Source: Xiphophorus maculatus
Lineage: Eukaryota; Chordata; Actinopteri; Cyprinodontiformes; Poeciliidae
Length of the DNA: 64,000 bases
Direction of reading: 5' to 3'
Assembly: GCF_002775205.1 (NCBI RefSeq)
Contig: NC_036453.1
Coordinates: 7,839,103 to 7,903,102 of the forward strand
The first letter of the stretch is position 1. Each line of letters starts with the position of its first letter. Shown here piece by piece: positions 58,020-64,000 of this stretch. Made by a program: the position numbers and the translations under genes. The notes under the pieces are model-generated. The model did not search any database. It had not been told where the DNA came from and saw only the letters and a list, made by a program, of their open reading frames with translations.

Positions 58020-58660
58020 CATATACACTGTCCTCCTCGAGCTCTTAGATCAGCGAGCCAAATGAACCTGGAGGTGCCGAGGACTTCCAGGAGGCAGAGA
58101 GGAGACAGGGCGTTTGCTGTTGCAGCTCCCAAACTTTGGAATTCTTTACCTATGTTGGTAAAACAGGCCCCCTCTTTAGCAATTTTTAAATCTGCTCTTA
58201 AGACTTACCTTTTTCGGTTGGCATTTGATTCAGTTTGAGATGCTGCTTTTCTGTATTTATCTGGGTATGTTTATGTATTATATAGAGCAGGGGTGTCAAA
58301 CTCCAGTCCTCGAGGGCCGCTGTCCTGCAACTTTTAGATGTGCCTCTGCTGCACCACACCTGAATAGAATAATTAGGTCATTAAGGCTCTGGAGAACTGA
58401 TCTACACAAGGAGGAGGTAATTAAGCCATTTCATTGCAGTGTTTTGTAACTTTGGCACATCTAAAAACTGCAGGACTGCGGCCCTTGAGGACTGGAGTTT
58501 GACACCTGTGATATAGAGTGTTTTACGTCACTGCATTGTTGGTTTTTATGTGTTTTAATTTTGATTTTTATTTGTTTAATCTTGTGATTGTACAGCACTT
58601 TGGTCAGTGGTACTGTTTTAAAGTGCTATATAAATAAACTTGCCTTGCCTTGCCTTCACG
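58020..58660 (+). mobile_element. LINE 3' end, interrupted by a MITE
   Basis: The frame reads AAPKLWNSLPMLVKQAPSLA then IFKSALKTYLFRLAFDSV, the usual C-terminal end of fish L2-type LINE ORF2. After the inserted MITE (58288-58510) it continues to GTACAGCACTTTGG, AGTGCTATATAAATAAACTT and a (TTGCC)n tail. The 5' part is absent. Confidence 0.8.
58288..58510. mobile_element. hAT-like MITE, 223 bp, with 8-bp duplication, inside a LINE tail
   Basis: It begins CAGGGGTGTCAAACTCCAG and ends CTGGAGTTTGACACCTGTG. It is flanked by atatagag at 58280-58287 and 58511-58518. It splits a LINE 3' end, giving a relative age for the two insertions. Confidence 0.92.
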
Positions 58661-59014
58661 TGTCGTTACGGCCGATCCTCACATCAACAGTAGTAAACTG
58701 TTGGTGGTGGAAACTTTAATTATACAAGACGTACGTGCGAGAGCGTCTAAATCAATATTACTTGTTGCTCCTTTAACTATTAACTGAACACGTTAGCATT
58801 AGTGCTTGGACGTGGAAATGAATGTTTAAAATGTTTGTAAGAGCTACTGCACACAATGTACCTCGGGTCTGATGTCAAACCGAGCTCTGATTTACGTGTA
58901 TGTTCCAGGTAACTTAAACGCAACGCAGCTCAAGCAACAGTTCGCGAATCCTTCCCACTTTTACAGTGAAGTTCAGAAGAATGAACGTTCCTCTGCGCTT
59001 TTTCAGAAGCAAAC

Positions 59015-61079
59015 ATGGTTGCTGCAGCTGCAACTTTGGTTATTTTCTGTTTCTTCCACTTTGGATTTATTTTAGGTAAGAATTTATGATTGTTGTGTCG
59101 TGTTTAGTGCTTCATTATTTTGGTGTGGATTTCTCCCTTGTAATCTAATTTTTAAGAGATATAAGATTTATTTTTCATAATGTATTTTGCCAAATAATAC
59201 CGAAAGCAGTATTTCCATGTGGTGGTGGTGGGGGGGTTTGAACATTTTATTTTTCCATTTTGTGTAAAGGTTGTGATTTTTAAGAGGGCTTTATTTTCTT
59301 TTTTTTTTAAGCCTCTTATCTTTCTGATCTGTTCTCATCTTTTTGGCCACATGAAGTTTTTTGGCAAACGAACCTCATCTGAACGCAAATTTACACTTTA
59401 ATAAATAATATCCACCAAGATATTCATTATTACGAACCACGGAGGACCCTAAACTGAAGGTAATTAACCTAAGGTTTCTGCGCTTCGCGTGGTGGTCCCG
59501 TTATGGCAGGCAGTTTTAAGATAAAATCGGTTGCGTCCGACTATTCGTAATTACAGTGGTAATTACAATATAGATATCTAAAAAAGCATTTTGATTAGAC
59601 AAAACTACAATAAAAGTTAATCTCTAACGTAATTTGTCATATTTACGTTCGAGATATCTAAAATTGTAATTACGAATGTGTCCCATTAAATAAGTCATTT
59701 GGGATGTTTTGAAAGGAATTTTGACTCGTCCAAATATAAGTAAAGATATCTTGAAGTATTATTCTTACTAGTCAGAATGTAAAGACGGATATCTATAATT
59801 AACATTCCAGTTAGTCAAAATGCATTTGTAGATGTCTACAATGTAATTACTGTTAGTCAGACGAAACCGAATTTATATTAAAACGGCCTGCCATACAGGG
59901 CTGCGTTTTTTTTTTTTTTTTTTTTTTTTTGCGTTTGTTTCCTTGTGCGTTAGGAGACAAATGACCCGGTCTAACACTTTAATTCTATTGGCTGAGAGGT
60001 TGAGCTATGAGAGGTCATGTTGTGACTAAGTTGTGACTTTTGGATCTGTGGTTTCCTCTGAGCAGAGACGAGACCAGAACGGCAGGAGAAAGGTTTGAGA
60101 AAGTCCAGTGAATATTTGAAAGAGCAGAAGTTTGGAGTACAAGTATCGCAAGTTTTGAGAAGAAGGACAGTCCTGCTTTCAAGCTGAAAATGTGTGCTCT
60201 GGACTTACGGCAGTAAAATGTCCTCATATAATCAGCCAACAGTTTTAACATCTGAAGGGTCCAAAAATGCAAAGAAAAGCCATTTGAAGGATGAAACCTT
60301 TCAAATGCTTAAACGTTTGTTAAAAAATGATCGGATATTTTCTGTTATTTAAATGCCTGCTACAGTTTTAAACATTTTGTCGACCAAAAACACCCGAGCA
60401 GTTCCTCTTTAACTCTCTGCTCTGTGTTTTTCCTTCCTGCAGCTCAGAAAAACATCAGAGCTGAAACTGGGCAGGTTGTGATTCTGCTGTGCAAAACGCC
60501 TGACAACAATCCTGCCATAGTCATCGAGTGGAGGAGAAATGGTTCGGTACCAGAATACCTGCTTCTGTTCAGAGACGATCAGCTGGATCCAGAAAACCAG
60601 CAGCCGTCTTTTAGGAACCGAGTGGATCTGCTGTTCAGGCCGATAAAAGACGGAAACGCGTCTTTGGTCCTGAAGAACGTGACGACTGATGATGAGGGAA
60701 CGTACGAATGTCGAGTTATTGAGAGAAACCCAAACTGGGGAAAGAGAGCCGGTCTAACAGCTGAACCAGTCAGCATCATCAACCTGGACGTTGTTCCTCC
60801 TGGTGAGTCTTCATGTCACAGCAAAGATCCTGCTGCTGTTTCCTGTTAGCAGAGAAGATGTGGCTGCAGGAGAAATGTTTTGGTTCTTCATCCATCTCCA
60901 GTCTAACAGCTGATCCATGTTTCTGATCTGCAGGCCAAAAAGACAAGCAAGAAGAAAACCATGACAGCCATGGAGGACGTGATGCTCTGATCGGTGTGGC
61001 TGTCCTTGTAGCTGCAGCAGCTGCTGCAGCTGGAGGAAAATTAAAAATGGAGCTGAATGTGCAGAGGAACATCAGATGA
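59015..61079 (+). CDS. small membrane-anchored single V-set immunoglobulin protein (188 aa)
   Basis: Three coding exons: 59015-59075, 60443-60802 and 60934-61079. Phases are 1-1, borders are GT-AG, and the total is 567 nt with a TGA stop. Exon 1 encodes a typical signal peptide (MVAAAATLVIFCFFHFGFIL). Exon 2 encodes one Ig V-set domain with Cys37, Trp50, the DDEGTYEC motif (Asp103-Cys110) and probable N-glycosylation sites at Asn53, Asn92 and Asn99. Exon 3 encodes a hydrophilic stalk, a hydrophobic Ala-rich segment (158-175) suited to one membrane pass, and a short basic tail of about 13 residues without an ITIM or ITAM. This resembles the many fish butyrophilin/B7-like or CAR-like receptors, but no specific orthologue is recognised. 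A MITE sits in intron 1. A cell-surface recognition role is inferred from architecture only. Confidence 0.85.
59497..59902. mobile_element. MITE in intron 1 of the Ig gene
   Basis: The ends CGTTATGGCAGGCAGTTTTAA and TTAAAACGGCCTGCCATAC are inverted partners with few mismatches. The interior has repeated GTAATTAC/GATATCTA words. No coding capacity. A (T)n run of more than 20 follows just outside, at about 59906. Confidence 0.65.
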
Positions 61080-62110
61080 AAGAGTTTCCCTGATCAAATT
61101 TAACTTCTCTAGTTTTAGGCAACTGTTGAGATTTGTCTTATTTCTTCCACCAGATACTCAAAATGAGCCACTGTTTGCTTAAAAGATGCGTTAAGCATCA
61201 AATAATTTAACTGGTGACATTTTTTTATTTATAGATCTGAGATGGATTTATTGTTGAGGTGTTTTGTGTTTTTATAGCACAACCAAGTAACTCTGCTGCC
61301 TTCAGCTCTTATAATAATGCTGTAGAGGGAAATCCCATCAGGTTTTAATCAAATGCTGGAATTTGATTGGGTAAAAAATCATTAGACAAAATGAAAAACT
61401 TTATTTACTTTATATTTATATTAAAAGGAATCAAAACAACACTCCAGGTATGTTTCTTATGATAACATAACATGATGTAAAGCTAAAATTGGCATAATAT
61501 CCTTAATTCTGTAAAAGTAGAACAATGTACTATTAAAGTGTTCAGAAGTTAATTAAATCACAAGTAAACACATTTTTATCTAAAATATATCCACAATCAA
61601 GTGAAACAATGGAGATAGTAACTCAAATCTCAATGGGATTAATTTGATAATTCATGTGTTATTTTGTGTTTCTTTGCAACTCTGTTAAAATGTACCTGTA
61701 AATATTTAAGTGTTTTTATTACTATACTGCAGATGGTGTAATGAATACAGCTATGATGTTCAAACTATCTTAAACATGCAAAGCTTTATATGTTCACTGA
61801 AACGCTCATCTTCTTTAATTTAGGATCTTTGTGCAGACTGCTGATGCTGTATTGCAACTTTTTTGTTTCATGATTTATTGATTTAATGTGTAGCATGCTT
61901 TGTCTGAATTTTGAAATTAGCCAAACATGGAAGTTACAGAAAGTTATCCTGCTTCATAAACGAAGAACTTCTTCACAATACTGTAAAAGGAGCAGCAGTT
62001 TTCTTTTTGCTTGGTTTGTCCAACAATAGCAGTGGAGAAATCTGACCAGTCTGAAGTGAATTTAATCTTCAGGATCGGAGGCGGAAATAAAATGTTTTAA
62101 AAAATGTTGA
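61080..62110 (+). other. 3' UTR of the Ig gene and intergenic space before camlg
   Basis: AT-rich non-coding sequence follows the TGA at 61077-61079. An AATAAA at 62086-62091 is the best-placed polyadenylation signal, but several AT-rich words could serve, and the transcript end is not certain. No other gene is seen up to the camlg promoter. Confidence 0.4.
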
Positions 62111-62399
62111 CTATCAAATGAGCATGTTTATGGCTATCTGTCTCCATGCGTTTAGAAAAACATGCAGTGAAGTAAAGAAACGGTGACACTTGAATCAGCT
62201 TTTGGTCACAATTAAACAAGAAACAGTAAAATTATGACATAAAAACCTGGGAAGATAAAAGTGTTTTCAGTTGGTTTAGAAAAACTTCCACACAGTCAGC
62301 AAAACTAAACTGACTCACATTAATACTTTACTTTTTTTTTTTAATCGTTTCACTTTTTGAATTTAACTCCAACTTTCCTTTGATATTCTAACCCACTGA

Positions 62400-62631
62400 A
62401 ATGCAGACGGTTGTTCCTGTGAGGCAGCGTTCAGGGGGAAACAACCACATCCTGCGTCAGTCCCGTTGTCTACTCTTGATGACGTCATCAATGTGCGCCC
62501 GGCTCCTTCATTCTGTCGTGTTTTCCGTGAGGCATTAATCTGTCAGAAGCTTTTGTTCCGCCTGCAGCCTGCTGCTGGTCGCCGGTCCTGTTTTCTGTGG
62601 TCACACCGGGGAGTGTTAGCCGAACCTGGGC
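62400..62631 (+). promoter_or_regulatory. camlg: camlg promoter with CRE palindrome
   Basis: A full TGACGTCA (CREB/ATF site) lies at 62480-62487, about 145 bases before the ATG at 62632, in CpG-rich sequence. No TATA box is evident. That the site is used is inferred. Confidence 0.5.
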
Positions 62632-63967
62632 ATGGAGGCCGGGGAGGAGAAGACGGGCTCCATGTCTGCGGCTCAGCAGCGGGCGGAGAAACGCAGGAGG
62701 AAACTGCTGCTCAACTCGGAGGACAGAATGAACAGAATCGTCGGATTCGCTAAAACCGAGCCGGATCACAGCGGTAGGCAGTCAGAGAAAACCTGAAACC
62801 TGCCGCTGATTATTTAGCTTGATCATTTTTAAAACGTTTTGGACGATAAAATGAATCAGAGATAAAACATCGTATCTGAACTGTCCACACCTGAATTCAT
62901 AGAAAGAAGGAAAACGTTTTTAAAAACGAAACAGATTCTACAAGTGAAAAGCCAGTAGATTTATCCCAAATTAACGAGATCATACAGCAGGGCCGGATTG
63001 AGGAGGATTAGGGCCCCTGGGCTGGAGATGGTGCCTGGTGCCCTATCAAAAACAAAAGGAGCGTTTTACTCATGCTCTACACTGTGATGGCTAGAAATGA
63101 CTAGCTCCAAGTTAGTGCAACACTATTCAATCATAAATAATTATTTTAATGCCTCGAGGTCAATAACGTCTGTCCTTTAGTGAAAGTTTGATCATTTATA
63201 GCAAAGGCTGCATCTGCAGCTAAAACATCCTTCTAACAACAACATGAGAAAAACTCCGGCCTTCCTGCTGGATTGCCGTCAGTACAGTGGAGAGATGATC
63301 TGGAGATTATTTTTATTAATAATTGGAAAGCAAAAGGTGCTAAAAACATTTTTTTCAAACAGAATTTGAACCAGAGGAAACTAAAACTATCCTAGTTGAG
63401 GAGTTCTGGACAGAACATGTTCTGTCTTGCTGCCCTTTCTTAAAAATAATTTAATCAGCCTTAATTATTTTTCATCTTGTAAAATGTTGAGGTTTTTTGC
63501 CATTAAAGGTGAAAAAAGTTAAATTGTCTCTAAACATTTTGCTCTCTGCAGCAGCCGGCCTGCGTTCCGTTGAACCGCGCTTCCACCTGGACCTGGACAG
63601 GTCAGAGCCGTGGTCCTCGCCTTCGCCCAGGCCAGGCGCCCGCTCCCACACCGCCACGCCGGAGAGGCGGGGCTCCCCGCTGCCGGACTTCGGCCAGCCT
63701 CGCAGAGCGTCTCTGGAGGGCGACGTGGGAGGACTCCGCCACAGAGCGAAGGCGTCAGACGAGGCCGGCGGCTCGCCGCGCCGAGGCCTCCATCAATACT
63801 TATCTCGCTTTGATGACGCCATGAAGCTTCGGAGCCAGCTGGCCAATGAGAAGCCGGCGCAGGACGGCGATTCTGACGTAGAGGAGTTCGATCCGTTTCG
63901 GGTCTTCCGGCTGGTCGGCAGCGTCCTTCTCGCTGTTTTCGTCAGAGTTTTTGTCTGCAAGTATCTG
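62632..63967 (+). CDS. camlg: calcium-modulating ligand CAMLG, ER receptor for tail-anchored protein insertion (partial, first 186 aa)
   Basis: CAMLG with WRB/GET1 forms the ER receptor that accepts tail-anchored proteins from TRC40/GET3. Coding exons 62632-62773 and 63552-63967 join at phase 1 and end at a CTG-GTGGGT donor, and the gene runs off the right edge. The N terminus carries the basic motif [20 protein letters not shown] (17-36), the family's TRC40-binding region. It is followed by a low-complexity cytosolic linker (about 48-160) and the start of the first membrane segment, [20 protein letters not shown] (about 166-185). Human CAMLG is about 296 aa, so roughly the last 110 residues, with two further membrane helices, are outside the window. 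Its position next to sar1b-sec24a matches human 5q31. Confidence 0.93.
62774..63551 (+). other. camlg: camlg intron 1
   Basis: GT-AG intron of 778 bases. It contains a repeat fragment (AGGGCCGGATTGAGGAGGA near 62993, followed by GGGCCCCTGGGC) related to words near 29.66-29.73 kb. Confidence 0.8.
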
Positions 63968-64000
63968 GTGGGTCAACCTGCTGAAAACATGAAGCTACAG

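Noticed and set aside
1-64000. A bacterial-type defence or biosynthetic system
   Set aside because: All supportable genes are intron-containing vertebrate genes, and no operon, prophage or integron features were seen.

Overview
The window is eukaryotic nuclear DNA, almost certainly from a percomorph-type teleost fish. It has GT-AG split vertebrate genes with closely matching fish/human proteins, AT-rich introns, CA/TA microsatellites, and many fish-type non-autonomous hAT elements, palindromic MITEs and 5'-truncated LINE tails. There is no operon structure, no CRISPR array and no prokaryotic or viral gene cluster.

Layout. About 1-19,300 is intergenic and repeat-rich. It holds two hAT elements with readable 8-bp target duplications, a TTAA-flanked MITE, a 5'-truncated LINE reverse-transcriptase remnant on the minus strand (10.77-11.64 kb), and a striking 435-bp-arm inverted repeat around a G-run minisatellite (14.98-16.42 kb). 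It also holds degenerate tandem copies at 16.7-17.4 kb. A CpG-rich promoter-like patch with a weak minus-strand gene start lies at 19.3-20.0 kb. From about 21.5 to 32.3 kb lies sar1b on the minus strand (six coding exons, 198 aa, plus a non-coding first exon). From about 34.1 to 56.8 kb lies sec24a on the plus strand (23 coding exons that join in phase to 1080 aa). From 59.0 to 61.1 kb is a three-exon gene for a small membrane-anchored single V-set immunoglobulin protein. From 62.6 kb to the right edge are the first two coding exons of camlg.

How the genes fit together. Sar1 is the GTPase that starts COPII coat assembly on the ER, and Sec24 is the cargo-binding inner-coat subunit that Sar1 recruits together with Sec23. 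Here the two lie head to head, their starts separated by roughly 2 kb of intergenic DNA. camlg encodes an ER membrane receptor subunit for tail-anchored protein insertion. The order SAR1B-SEC24A-CAMLG is also, from general knowledge, that of human 5q31, so the block looks like conserved synteny. The Ig gene sits between sec24a and camlg and looks like a lineage-specific insertion or relic.

The most notable unexplained signals are the long near-identical inverted repeat with outward-facing CTCF-like motifs, two GC-AG introns in sec24a, and two NAGNAG acceptors in sec24a. Also notable are a LINE tail that appears to supply a polypyrimidine tract, a dispersed element shared between a sar1b intron and a sec24a intron (one copy with an eight-copy 44-bp minisatellite), and several nested transposon insertions.
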